DNA of 64,000 nt from NCBI GenBank assembly GCA_942486035.1, contig CALNXK010000127.1, forward strand, positions 1,092,501-1,156,500, in the 5' to 3' direction. The position numbers and the translations under genes were made by a program. Positions 36,001 through 46,200 of this stretch are shown here, in pieces. Position 1 is the stretch's first letter; each line of letters starts with the position of its first letter. Under the pieces are notes generated by a model. It was not told the origin of the DNA. It saw nothing but the letters and a program-made list of their open reading frames with translations, and searched no databases. Source of the stretch: Porites lobata (taxonomy: Eukaryota; Cnidaria; Anthozoa; Scleractinia; Poritidae).

Positions 36001-39000
36001 GACAACATGTATCGGATGAAGAGTTTCTCGTTTTGTGGGAAAATTATGAGTCCGAAAATCCCGATTTTCCTCGGGACAGTTACGATCCGTTCACGCTAAA
36101 AAACATGCGGGATTCAGCTGAGTTCAAGGCAGAATTTCGTGTTGAAAAAAATGATCTCCACAGGCTTGCCGAGGCCTTGCAAATTACAGGAACATTAAAA
36201 TGCTACCAAGGAACCGTATTCTTAGTTTGGTATTGAAATAATTCCCGGGAAATACTTGCATGCAACAACAACAACAACGGCAACAACTTTATTTCAGTAT
36301 TCCCACGCCGAGTTAGTACATGGTATCACCTACTATTCTATATAATTTTCAATGCGTTTCATTTATACGATATTCTAACGAAAAGAGCGAACTAAAAACA
36401 CACAATTGAAATATCGGAGTTCATATTTTTTGTCTGGATACTTTTATTTGGCTCGTGGGAAAATTTTGTCCCACGTCAAGCTTACTTACGGTTGGCTGTT
36501 TGCCAAGTTGGATCTTGACCCTGTGACATGAAAACATAGAAACATTCAAAGATGTATTAAAGTTTAGATAACAGAGCTTGGAAATCGAGCTTGAAATGTG
36601 CCTCAAAGAAAACAAGGACAATTTAAGAACGATAATCTGCAAAATGTTGGTTGCTAAACGCAACAAACCTGATTGAAATGAAAGTTAAATACTCACGTTT
36701 TCGCCACAACGCCAAACAGACCAGTTTCACGTCGCCGACGGGACCACGACGGCAAGGTGGTGAGCACGAGCATGCGCAATATCCAACAAATGATGATGTC
36801 ACGTCCGGTTGAAGTTGCCGTCGCCCCGAAAACGTCTCTATCTTAAGTTCCCTAATAGAAGGACAAGGGAGGAATCCTTGTTTTGAAAGGGTTCCAGCGC
36901 CGGAGCGATTTTTCCCCCCAAAATCGCATCGCTCCGCTTTCAAACTTCGCAGCATAAAGGTCAAAAGATTCACGATTCTTCTCGTACCTTCCAATTGAAA
37001 ATCCATCCAAACGGCCCGGAGCTAGCCCTCGAAGAAAATCAAAATCCCACAGTATTCGAGCGACTGGAATGCGTAGCAAGATTCCTACGTGCCAGCCAGA
37101 AACCGTCCCGTTGATTGCCTCTCTTTGATTGGATGTCGTTAAACAACAAACGCTTACCAAGTCTTCTTCATCAGTTATTATTTAACCATTTGCTTAACGA
37201 CATCCAATTAAAAAAAAGGCAATCAGCGGGACGGTTTGTGGGTGAAGCAAACGGTAAATCCAGTAAATTTACTATAAAATAACAACAAGAGAGAATGAGC
37301 TAAGAGAGCGAATCCCTGTGCCCCATGATAATTTTTTTAAATCTATTTAAAGTTCGTGCGCCTGCTGCGAAAGTTATTTTTGTCTGTTGTTTCCGTGACC
37401 CGCGCGGTCTACTTTCACGTGTACGTGACATGTTTCGCCGCCAAACATTTGAAGTTGGACAGCCATTATAGTAATTAGCGCCAGGAGCCGATACTACTCG
37501 GCTCCTGTTGTTGTTGTTAACATTTCATTTACAAAGGATTGCAGTAAAATTTCACTTTGAGATTAAAGATTGAGATTTTCTAACGGCTAGTAGCCTCATT
37601 TAAAGTAACGAATATTGAATTCTGACACTCTGAAAGCCAAAGGCAAAGGTTATCACGCGCGAAACACGAAACCTTTAATTAGTGGCAGGCTTCAATTGCT
37701 TATGCAAATGTACAAGATATTTTTTCTCTTTTTACAGGAATATTTTTCGTTCAGAAACAGCACATTTGCTTTTAAGAATTATTCTTTAGAGTTTCAAACT
37801 GCATTACTTCTTCTTAACGTCTAATACTTGCGATGGATATTTCGCTGTGCAAACACAAATCAAGTCAGATGCTTCAAGCTGTCAAACAGTCGCTAACCTG
37901 GATGCCAGAGAGTTTGGATGGGCGGTTTTCGGTTTCGGTCAATTCTTTATAGTGAGCGGTGTGCCCACATTTGTCTAGCGCCCTCACAAAATTAAAATGT
38001 TTGGCGGCCAAACATTCATGTTTAAACTCACTTTGAACTTATTTTCTCGTTACGTGTTCACGATTGGATCCAAACGACGGTATCACAGCTCGCGGTTGTG
38101 GGTGGATGTCGCCGGAAGAGACAGTTGTCGATTTTTACAATAGGATGTTGGTTGTTTATATACTGATGTAGCGAAGACCTCAATAAGCAGTTCTCGCTGA
38201 GTGGGAACCGCTTTCTCCGGCGAACCCCCACACGACAGGACCGTTTTGCTCTTCGTTAGCTACTCTGGCCAGATTATTCTACGTATAAATCTTTTGACTC
38301 GTCGACGAAAGTAATACCAAGTTTGCGCGTCATATGGCTTTCTGTGCGTGATCAGCAGTGAAATGAATTACCCGCCAAGATTAAAATTACACGACGCCAC
38401 TCTAACTGACCAATAAGGCAGTGTCCTTAAAATAACCACACAGTATGACACAGAACCAAGAATAGATTGAAAATAATTTTCATGGGAAGAGGGTCATGTA
38501 TGGGGGATTCGCTCTCTTAGATCATTCTCTCTTGATGACAATCGGCTACACAAAACAGATTGTGTGGGCGCCCTGTGAAAGAACTAGCACGATTAACATA
38601 TTTAGTGATTAATGCGGCCGAAACACGCTGACTTCTTGTCAATACAACCGGACGTTTTATCAGTTAAATATGTGAACCATCATGACACCTCTCTTTGAAT
38701 GTGGTTCTGTTGTACAAATGCCGCGGTATAAGAGCCAAAATTCACTTATATCTTTTGCTCGTTTTAAGTTTTGGAAATCCTCCTTCGTTGTTATTTCCTT
38801 TGCCCTCATAACCTTGCCCTATTGATGTTTGATAGACTTTCTGAGGACCAGCGCCAGGCGCTAAATGTAGTTCGAGAGGGACATGATATCTTTATAACAG
38901 GCCAGGGTGGTACGGCTAGGAAGAACAATTGCCTTCTATCAATTCAAGTATTTTTTCAGCAGGGTAGGGTGGCTTTGGGCAAATGATGTATCGGTCCCCA

Positions 39001-41365
39001 GAAAGGTCACCTCAGGACACCCGGGATGGAAATTTTTGTAAAGTGCCCAGGCCTCATTTTCTTGGCCGCGCGTTGATCTGGCCCGGCTGCTTCGGCGAGC
39101 ATATTCTCGGTCTGTTTGGATTATATCATTCGAGTTTGTCAAAGTCTGTGGGATTCGTTTCTCTATCTGGGAAAGTTTCATTGGTTCTATTTCTGCTGCT
39201 ATCCTATTTCTACGATCCTGGCATGTTTATTTTCCGTTGGAGTTCGAATTTCGTGGAAAAAGTTATGTTGAATGAGAGCATGTCGGCGAAAATGGCATCT
39301 CGTGTTTCCTATCTTGTATAATTATTATTATTGTATATAGAGTGAATTTGAACAAATTACGTGCAAATTATCACAAAACTCTGTTGGAGCAATAAGGACA
39401 ACAACAACTAACTGCAGAGTAAGTTTCATTGATCTTTATTTAGTATTTCATAGAAATTTTAAAATGGTATTTTTACCCCATACAAACACTGTAATTTTAC
39501 TAGAACCGTACTGTAGTACTATCACAGAACCTGGGTTACCTGTCATAGATCGATTTGTTTCTTTTAACCTTGTCAAAAAAGTCGCGTAAGTATACAGCGC
39601 GTGCATATTAGAGATGGTCAGCACCAAGGAGGTGTAATTTTCACTCGAAGAGAGCAATGATAATATCAGTGTCGGGGCTTTTGAGACGTCTCTTAGACTT
39701 GGATGGCAGTTCCTAAGAAGGTGCGATTTTTTCAGCTTTTTGTTTACTGAGAAGAAACGGTTTGATTTTATTCCCTATTGTTTACCACACTTTTCAATAC
39801 ATGAATAATATGTGACATAATTCTAATCCATGTTCTAATGAACGACTGTAAAAAATTACTTTCATTGTTATGAACATGACTGTAGATTAAAAGATCTTTA
39901 GCGCGAAATTTGAATGTTGCCATCTCAGAAACAGGATAGCCAGTACTAATATACTAGGAGGAAAAATGACAACCAAAGCGTATCCGATCAAACAAACTGA
40001 ATTGTAAGTTCTCAGCTGCTTCTATTCGAAACCTATTTGTTAGTTTCTAACAGCAATATTAACGAGCAAGATGAGTATGTTTTGCGTAAGAATTGCTGCC
40101 ACTAGGAGAAGCGAGAAATAAAACACAAGGAGGCAACTGGTCAAGTCGTCTGTTCAGCACTTACCTCACACTACCACTACTGCGTCGTATGTTAAGTTCT
40201 GACTACTGTAACTCTTACCCTCTCCCTGGGTTGAAATTGCTCCTTACTTCGGTAGCACCGAAAATTCAGACTTCATCGGAGAGAAGTTATCGGAAATGTT
40301 GAGTTTCCCGCGCGTAAAAGCTATCATTTCACGTTGATCGTTTTTGTCCTTCATAGAGCAATACCTATTGTTCTCGAATTCAGGTTGCTTTTATTGATAC
40401 GAAAGGGTTTGTTTGTCTCACGATTTTCGACTTTCCGGTTGAAAAGTTTACTCTGCGGGTGGTTTATATGATGCTAGACTGATTATCATCGATGGAATAG
40501 ACCTTGTCACGGTTTTCGACGCCATCTTGACGAGTAGGCAAACCCGTGAGAAATTACGGTGTTTGTATGAGAACCTAACGTCTAATAATTTCCGTAAAAC
40601 GGCTCTTTTAAGAAATATATGAACTGTAAACTAAAGCTTTACTCTTAAGGCTTCTACTGTAAAACTTTGAGGGCGTTATATGCGCTAGAAGACCTAGAAC
40701 CTTTTTTTAAAATTTTCTATACATTTGTCTGTAAAAATTTTTCGGGAAAAATTGCAGACAAATATATGGAAAATCTAAAGCAAGCTTCTGGAGAAATTTA
40801 AGCACAGTAACGGCCTCCAAAATTTGTTGGTAAAATCCTTTGCTGTGTAGCTTTAGTTTACAGTTCATATTTTTTCCAGAACAGCCGTTTTACGGAAATT
40901 ATTCGACTATGGATTCTCATACAAACACTGTGATGTCTCACTCGTTTGCCTACTCGTCAAGATGGCGTCGAAAACCGTGACAAGGTCTATGGAATATTAT
41001 GCGAGTTATTTTACACTGGGACAGCAAAGTACTACTACATTAGACTTACCTGTGGCGTTCAATAAAGCTCTGTAAATCCTCGCGCTGTCTTCATTGATTA
41101 AAAATCGATCTTCGTTCGCATGGACGACAAAAATTGCAAAATCCATTGGCAAATCGGGAATAATACTCTCACACATCTCGGTTGTGTCCGACAGGATAAA
41201 ATGATTCTTAAAAGCAAGCATTTTGATTCCCAGCTTTTCTTTTATGCAGGAAAGTAATTTTGCCACAACTTCCAAGTTACAAGTGTTATTGCTACTGAAA
41301 ATGTAGCAAAGTTTGAGCGTTCGATTCCGTTGGACGAACCGAATTCGTTGCATTGTATCAGGCAT
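23880..41365 (-). CDS. Gene II: A-B-B-C domain protein of unknown family (844 aa)
   Basis: Exons: 41365-41050, 32530-32271, 32163-31950, 30288-29992, 27623-27129, 26620-26309 and 24520-23880. The total is 2535 nt, in frame, ending in TAG. All junctions are GT-AG; the exon 2/3 intron is phase 0, all others phase 1. Domain A (about 17-192) has FVVHANED with His82, but its fourth strand reads VITGD where genes I, III and IV have VIGGD. Linker 193-263 is charged. B1 (264 to about 415) and B2 (528 to about 685) both show CF-strand-VESTK followed by VILCS. The chimeric exon 27623-27129 carries the end of B1, a C domain lacking about 30 residues and a second linker. The final exon has a full C domain (VLKTRLLRGKISYDKKDV) and a Gly-rich tail. 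No known family was recognised. A cytosolic or membrane-associated signalling role is inferred only from domain layout. Confidence 0.75.
24521..26308. other. Last intron of gene II, mostly unrecognised
   Basis: No exon was found. The segment 25930-26180 is homologous to 27770-27873 plus 28625-28700 and to 44100-44260, so this intron is a copy of the same duplicated intron. It preserves the site (CCGGATTCCACG) where a LINE has inserted in the preceding intron copy. The part 24640-25030 has weak LINE-like character on the minus strand, which I could not confirm. Confidence 0.4.
27046..27090. repeat. (ATT)n microsatellite
   Basis: About thirteen consecutive ATT units in an intron of gene II. 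Related trinucleotide tracts occur at the equivalent intron places near 31835-31880 and 46560-46660, so the tract was probably present before the segmental duplications. Confidence 0.85.
27129..27623 (-). CDS. Chimeric exon of gene II: end of domain B fused to a linker
   Basis: The exon starts like a normal last exon (EKKIVVILCSEGKSLTPSEE, then the basic stretch KENNKTKRS). It lacks about 30 residues of domain C between INPEEF and NLLTE, keeps SAELSVYRENKTG, and then switches to an exon-3-like acidic ending with EKDEDIADEE. It finishes at a strong donor (CAAG|GTAAGAG) in phase 1 instead of a stop codon. Its length, 495 nt, is divisible by three and both ends are phase 1, so the B unit could be inserted without disturbing the frame. 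Confidence 0.8.
27874..28624 (+). mobile_element. 5'-truncated LINE fragment (reverse transcriptase C-terminus)
   Basis: Encodes VPVVKDLGVLLDTRFSYN, FSKLQYCSTVWSN, LQKVQNFAGRIILGL, LKWLPIREKLILND and FRGAKLWNSL, the standard C-terminal blocks of a CR1/L2-type ORF2. The frame is open to 28486. The 3' end is a TGTATG-type tail. Paralogous introns near 26045 and 44200 lack it, and ATTG flanks both sides, which supports a clean insertion. It is antisense to gene II and intronic. Confidence 0.85.
28848..29854. mobile_element. 1.0-kb inverted-repeat DNA element
   Basis: The ends are CACGGTGGGGCCAAACCACC and GGTGGTTTGGCCCCGCCGTG, reverse complements with one mismatch. No transposase is encoded. The homologous intron of gene III reads straight through (CGCGTAAAATTTCTACATG near 44370), giving an empty site. 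Non-autonomous DNA transposon; superfamily not assigned. Confidence 0.7.
30289..31949. other. Intron 3 of gene II
   Basis: The part 30316-30480 matches 44886-45050 in gene III and 26660-26770 in gene II, so it is duplicated intron sequence. From about 30590 to 30900 it resembles the Penelope-like remnant found more clearly at 45060-45300, but is more degraded. Short AT and ATC microsatellites lie at 31735-31880. No exon was seen. Confidence 0.4.
32645..32872 (-). repeat. tRNA-derived SINE
   Basis: The minus strand begins with a tRNA-like head, GGCGTGTGTGGCCGAGCGG, and then TTGGGTTCAAGCC (B box). A SINE body follows containing GATGGACTAGCATCCCGTCC. It lies in intron 1 of gene II. Confidence 0.75.
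32873..33710. other. Intron 1 of gene II, duplicated segment
   Basis: The region 33240-33480 matches 16480-16690 in intron 1 of gene I (shared GGTGATATATTTTACAATGC), confirming that the introns were duplicated along with the exons. A short (GTTGTC)n tract lies at 33064-33092. No gene was seen. Confidence 0.5.
33711..33874. mobile_element. 164-bp palindromic MITE
   Basis: GTGCGTTCCTTTGAGGTGAT at the left is mirrored by ATCATCTCAAAGGAACGCAC at the right, and pairing continues through GATCTACCAT and GATGAATCC to a short loop. Non-coding foldback element. Confidence 0.7.
33875..34902. other. Intron 1 of gene II, no gene seen
   Basis: The first 70 bases match 18040-18096 of gene I and supply the empty site for the mariner-like insertion there. 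The rest shows no motif, repeat or splice-consistent frame that I can support. Confidence 0.4.
35793..36857. mobile_element. Internally deleted PIF/Harbinger element
   Basis: TIRs of about 40 bp: the left starts TAGGGAACTTAAGATGGAGA and the right ends in its complement (CTTAAGTTCCCTA). The right arm keeps GTCGCCCCGAAAACGTCTC, mirrored on the left. AT-rich bases flank both sides, but the exact three-base duplication is ambiguous. Length is about 1.06 kb; autonomous members are longer, so most of the transposase is gone. Confidence 0.7.
35991..36236 (+). pseudogene. Harbinger transposase N-terminal fragment
   Basis: Encodes DPFTLKNMRDSAEFKAEFRV, then LAEALQI and CYQGTV, a combination typical of the N-terminal region of PIF/Harbinger DDE transposases. 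The frame ends just after CYQGTV, before the DDE domain. It lies within matching Harbinger TIRs. Confidence 0.6.
36858..38829. other. Non-coding interior of the composite element
   Basis: No supported gene. It contains the second copies of small inverted segments paired with 35500-35640 and an unrelated AT-rich stretch. Open frames are short and lack motifs. Confidence 0.35.
38830..38925 (+). pseudogene. PIF1 helicase N-terminal fragment
   Basis: Encodes LSEDQRQALNVVREGHDIFI followed by TGQGGTARKN. This matches the opening of PIF1-like helicases, in which the last block is the Walker A loop GxGGTGKS; here it is altered (AR in place of GK), so ATP binding would be lost. Sources are Helitron/Helentron RepHel proteins or free PIF1-like genes captured by DNA elements. 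Confidence 0.6.
40499..40985. mobile_element. 487-bp foldback element in intron 1 of gene II
   Basis: The ends AGACCTTGTCACGGTTTTCG and CGAAAACCGTGACAAGGTCT are perfect reverse complements and the arms (about 230 bp) pair across nearly the whole element. ATGGAAT flanks both sides as a likely target duplication. The paralogous intron of gene I (near 20990-21010) lacks the element. Confidence 0.75.
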
Positions 41366-43125
41366 GTCTGGGTTTGTTTTGGAGTCTAAGCTTGGTTCGC
41401 TTTCCAAGAAACGTTCATCCTCGTTGCCAGGGTCCTCTCGTATTACAATGTGGCGACGGTATGAGTCTTTACTTCCGCTGGCATATTAGAATACCTAAGG
41501 AGACTTTATGACGTGGTTTGAAATTGCTTTTTTCTTATTCAGCGGCGTCACTGACAACACTGCACAAAAATAGTTATATCCACTCGTACTGATTGACTGG
41601 TTTTCTGTCTCACACAGAGACAGGTACTCGATGAGCAACAAAGTAGACCACAGGGATCCTTGAATCACAACAGCCCAGTACTGGAAGCCAAATTATAAGG
41701 ATTTGTATGGGATTTTACCGTAAGACCGAAAGTATACATACCTCATAAAGAGTTGTGTCTGTGTTGTTTTCTTACTGTTTCCTGTCATCTAAAGTTCATA
41801 AACACCGTTTCAGCAAGTTTTAATGTTTTGGTTTCTCGACAACTAAGAAGAAAACAAGGGAAAACTGGGAAAACTCGGCTTTACTACGCTGCCCGAAGAA
41901 ACTGAGCTGCAAAAATTACCTTTCTTCTACTCCAATAGCCCCAAATCATCGCTTGAGCAAACACCGAAGATTTTCCTTCCTTGAAAACGTCAATTTAATT
42001 CGAAACATCGACCCATGGCCACAAAAGGACGAGAAATGTAGCGAAAAAATTTGAACTTAGCGCTTCCGTTGAATCGTTCTTCTTCGTGGTGAACTACCGA
42101 TTGGCTAAGTAGCCACACCACACGTTCAAAATCCCTTCGAAGGAGACTCGTAGTTTTCCCGCCACTTCTTTGTAAAACGAGCGAAGAATTCAACGAATTA
42201 TTACTTCATAGCTAGATTACAGTAATTTCAAACCAAATATGATTACATTATTAGAGGGTATTCCCAGTCCCCTACTTAGTAAGCGGAGGTTTTTGCCCAT
42301 TACCTGATTTGGACTATGATTTACTTATTTGATTGACAACAAAAAGACTGATAAGCAGATTCCATCAGAATCCAAAGTGAAGACATCATTACACAACTAT
42401 GAACAAGATCAAGTGCTGCGAAACTACATTGTTATGAAACAAAACGATTCCGTGTTTGTTTGTAGATCCGATCTATGTTATATGATAGAGGACGTCATAG
42501 GGCGGGACTTAAAGCGGTAAATTACTGATGATTAATTGCGACCTTTTTCCTCTCACCAGCATGTTGATGTCAGGTGGGATCTTCGATAAATGGGATCTAT
42601 TTGTAAGGTAAGAGATGCCTGACACGAGCGATCCTTCTGCGACCGTTTTTATTAACTCGATGGTTCAAAGTGTTTGTGAAATTAGTATAACGATGTAAAT
42701 AAAGAACTAGGAGCTGTTCTTTATTTTAACTTTGGTGTAAGGGTAAGGGTAAGAAGTATTAAACCGATTACACATATTTTTGTCTACATTTTTAGCTGTT
42801 TGGTCAAGTAAATCCTCAACGACCTGATAAAAAGTGAAAGAGCTGTTTATTTTCATTGCATTTTGATCGCAATTTTTCTTATTCCCCTAAATAACACTCA
42901 AACTTGAAGAAGGAACTTTTAATTTTCAAGTTTTACCGACTCAACTTCTTTTTCTACTCAGCGCCAGCCTAAGCCAAAGACATGCACTTAGTTCACACTT
43001 TTTATGTTAATTAATATAACCACTTCTTTGGACTTTAAAAAATTCAGCACTTAAAAATTATGTTTGGAGTCTGCACTTTAATTTCCCTTGCGCTGAAGCC
43101 ACATAAACAGTAATGTAAGTAATCC
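41366..43125. other. Intergenic region between genes II and III
   Basis: 5' flank of gene II and 3' flank of gene III. The interval 42230-42620 is the duplicate of 22470-22950, including GATTTACTTATTTGA and a short frame with NKKTDK and YEQDQ. Nothing else recognisable was seen; the frame at 41990-42193 has no homologue in the other unit that I could find. Confidence 0.4.
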
Positions 43126-43131
43126 TTTATT
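43126..43131 (-). terminator. Poly(A) signal of gene III
   Basis: AATAAA on the minus strand, 92 bases after the stop codon of gene III, within a segment shared with gene II (CTGTCAAATTTC, then CTTCAAATAAG). Confidence 0.6.
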
Positions 43132-43222
43132 CTGTCAAATTTCTTTCAAATAAGTAGACTACGTGAAGCTGTTCACAAGATATTGCTCATTTACTGTCAC
43201 TCCCATATACGTTCCTCTTATT

Positions 43223-46200
43223 CTAGTCAGGAGAGAGTGGATCACGGTCAGCAGAAGAGATGTTACTACATCCATCGGGGGGACCCTCTTCACTTGCAAT
43301 CGACTCAGGGAGCTCGATACCAGGCACGCTCCCACTCATCAGGTTTGACCCGACCTGCGTGATGGCACCCAAGACGTTAATTACGTCTGCCCAGACCTCT
43401 GTAACACTCGTGACGCCGGCCCCAATGGCGTTTGTTCCGTCAGCGACTTTTTCCCCGACACAGCTCGGCAGCCCGACGCGCCCTAAAGCACCTTTAAAGC
43501 TTTCACCCAGTCCACTCACTCGGCTTTTCAAATCCTCAGTCACCACTGTGCTCTCATTTCCAGTTTTGTTCTCGCGGTATACTGACAATTCAACGTTGCT
43601 GACAGTGTGCCACTTTGTCAACAAATTTTCGACCATCTCCTGAGAAGCTCTCCATCCTTCCAACCATACTTTCACGTCTTTCTCATCGTACGAAATCTTT
43701 CCAAGGCGTAATCGGGTCTTGAAAACTAGAGTAAACTCCTCAGGGTTTATGGGACGTTCTACATGCGTTGAGGGAGCAGGATCACTAGCTGGAAGAGAGT
43801 GTGATCGACTAAAACTTGATCGCTTAGTTTTGTTTTTTTCCTTGCACCAAAAAACTAAGCCTTTTTTGCCGAGAAGTCCCATAATTGTAGCTCTGATGTT
43901 TTCTTCTTCACCAGGAGTAAGGCTTTTGCCTTTACTGCAAATGATCACAAGAATCTTCTTCTCTGTAAAGGAAAAGACAAACTGGAAATTGGATTCTATA
44001 TTGTTGACGCTAAACAAAATAAACTCTATTTACCCCCGAATGTTTTTATAATACAAAACCTTGTGAATTAGAGCAATAAAATGACTGAAACCGATGATTC
44101 AAATCAAACATTATAGTTAGTGTTACGAAACCCAATTGGCAACGAGTCCAGCCAGGGCACACAGTGAGACCAGAACCTTGAACTACCTGGATTGCACGTT
44201 GAACACTGTTGTACTGGAGTGTTCAGTTCATCGGAAACAGAACACCTCTTTCTTTGATGTCATAAATTTTATGTACATTTCTTTCAAAGAAAGAACACCA
44301 GAACAGTTTTCAAACAATTCTTCAGAACACTTCCTTATAAGTTTAATTTCATTGTTTTTGTCAAGAGATGACGCGTAAAATTTCTACATGCACGACAAGT
44401 AATATGGGCTTAAAGTAAATTGGTTTCAAATTCAAACAAGGGAAGCGGGAGCGCCTTGCCCCTTTCCTGAATCTCTGGGTATAACGACGAGTATGCAGGG
44501 AATAGTGTGAGGAAATGTTCTTACCTACAATCCTGTTGGTAGTTTTCAATAGCTCTTGATATACTGTACTGCTTGATTTCGTCAGCAGTTCCTCTTCTAG
44601 TTTTGTAGATTCAACAATAATAAAACAGGATCTCACTGGTGGCGTATTTTCCAATAGGAGTAAATCCTTCATAACGCGCGGATCTGTGACAGGAATAATA
44701 CTCAGTAAGACTGCACCACCAAACACTTCCTCTATGGTATTAATATCAGACTCGTCCCGGATAAGGATCGCTATCCTTTCCTGTGGTGGACTTGTATCCA
44801 TTCCTTCGACACGTGCACGTTTAGGTTTTGTTTTTGGCAAAGAATCCTCTGCTACAAAATAAAAAAAGGTAAAAAATAAGGGGTTATGTATTCATTGATT
44901 TTTTGGACCGGGAAGAGTCTCAAATGGTTGAAGGGACGTTTTGTTATTTTGCCTCAAAGGTCCACCCTTAGGCAGACGATCTTCAACTTGTATGTGACAG
45001 ATTTGCAGATAACCTCGATCCATCCACAGCTTGTTACCAAAATGCAATGTTTAGTTAAGGGAAAAAAGCCACTGCAAAAACCGTGTACGATCCATCTTGC
45101 TCAACGTCGGATCCAAAAAGATCGTGATCAGTCAAAATGTCGCCTGTGTAATCTACAATATATTGGAGAAACTAAACGTCGCCTCAAAGACCCTTTTAAT
45201 GAAGAGGGGGAGAGGGGGTGCAGAGGAGAGGGGGTGTCTGTGCACAGGCTAAAGCGTGTCGGCTCAATAAGTTGTTTGGGGTGCGCATCTACAATAACCA
45301 CAAATGGGTTACCATGTTAACGAATTAGCTACTCCACGTTATGGTACCTTGGACGCGCTTAAAAGGAAACAACTTGTTGAATCCTTAGTTCTATCAAACC
45401 TAGACTTGAGTGATATTTTTTTACCTCCGCCTGATGAAAATCGGCTCGATCGAAACTCAAAGGCGTCGGTGTCTATTTTTCAGCTGCCAGCTTTGTCACG
45501 GGTCGCTATGTGAACTCCGTGAATACGATACCTAAACGAAGTTGGTTACCAATCAGCGAGCAACGGAACTGGAATTTACTTAAAGAAGCCCAAAAGCCTT
45601 TGCACTATGAACATTGGCCAAGAAATCTAAGATTAGAAACTGTTAGCCACAGTAGATCACTATGCTTTCGCTACTCTGAAAGAGTGCAGTCAGAATTTAC
45701 TTTTTCTTTTTGAGCTTACTGGTTTATAGCCATGCCAGTAACGCTCCATACTATCGCCTGTGTAAGAATGATGGTAGGATCCTTTCTATTGTTCTCGTAC
45801 GTGCCGTAAAGCGTAACCTTAGAAGTCAAAGGGACTCATGGTTCGAGGCCTGCTATCTCCCATTTTTATCCACTCTGTTTTAAAAGACGTTGTTATGACA
45901 AAGAGGGATTTGATGTGATTAGGTTAAATAGGATATTAAGGAAGTTAAGATCGTCTGTTGGGTCAGACGTCGAACGAACCAATTAACTGAATCAGACCAA
46001 AAAGCCATTTTAAGAAATTATTTCCCCAACGAGGCTAAGTATACATTGTCATTCATTCATGTTTAATTTTTGGTTTAGCTCTTCGCTTGTGAAGATCAAC
46101 GTTTAACCCGGAGACGATCTTCAGACGTTCTATCCGTCTGAAGCAGACGAATAGAACGTGTTCGACGATCCAAATTCATTCTAGCCTGCTAGCATGCTCT

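Larger units (their letters stand above)
34903..39550. mobile_element. Composite element bounded by about 590-bp inverted arms
   Basis: The left arm (about 34903-35492) and right arm (about 38961-39550) are inverted copies. Both include GGTCACCTCAGGACACCCGG or its complement, and both arms encode look-alike frames with MYRSPERSPQDTRDGN that are probably repeat artefacts. Smaller inverted pairs lie inside the arms (35500-35540 with 38540-38575, and 35590-35640 with 37225-37285), so several elements are nested. A PIF1 helicase fragment sits next to the right arm and a deleted Harbinger lies within. The exact element type is undecided. Confidence 0.5.
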
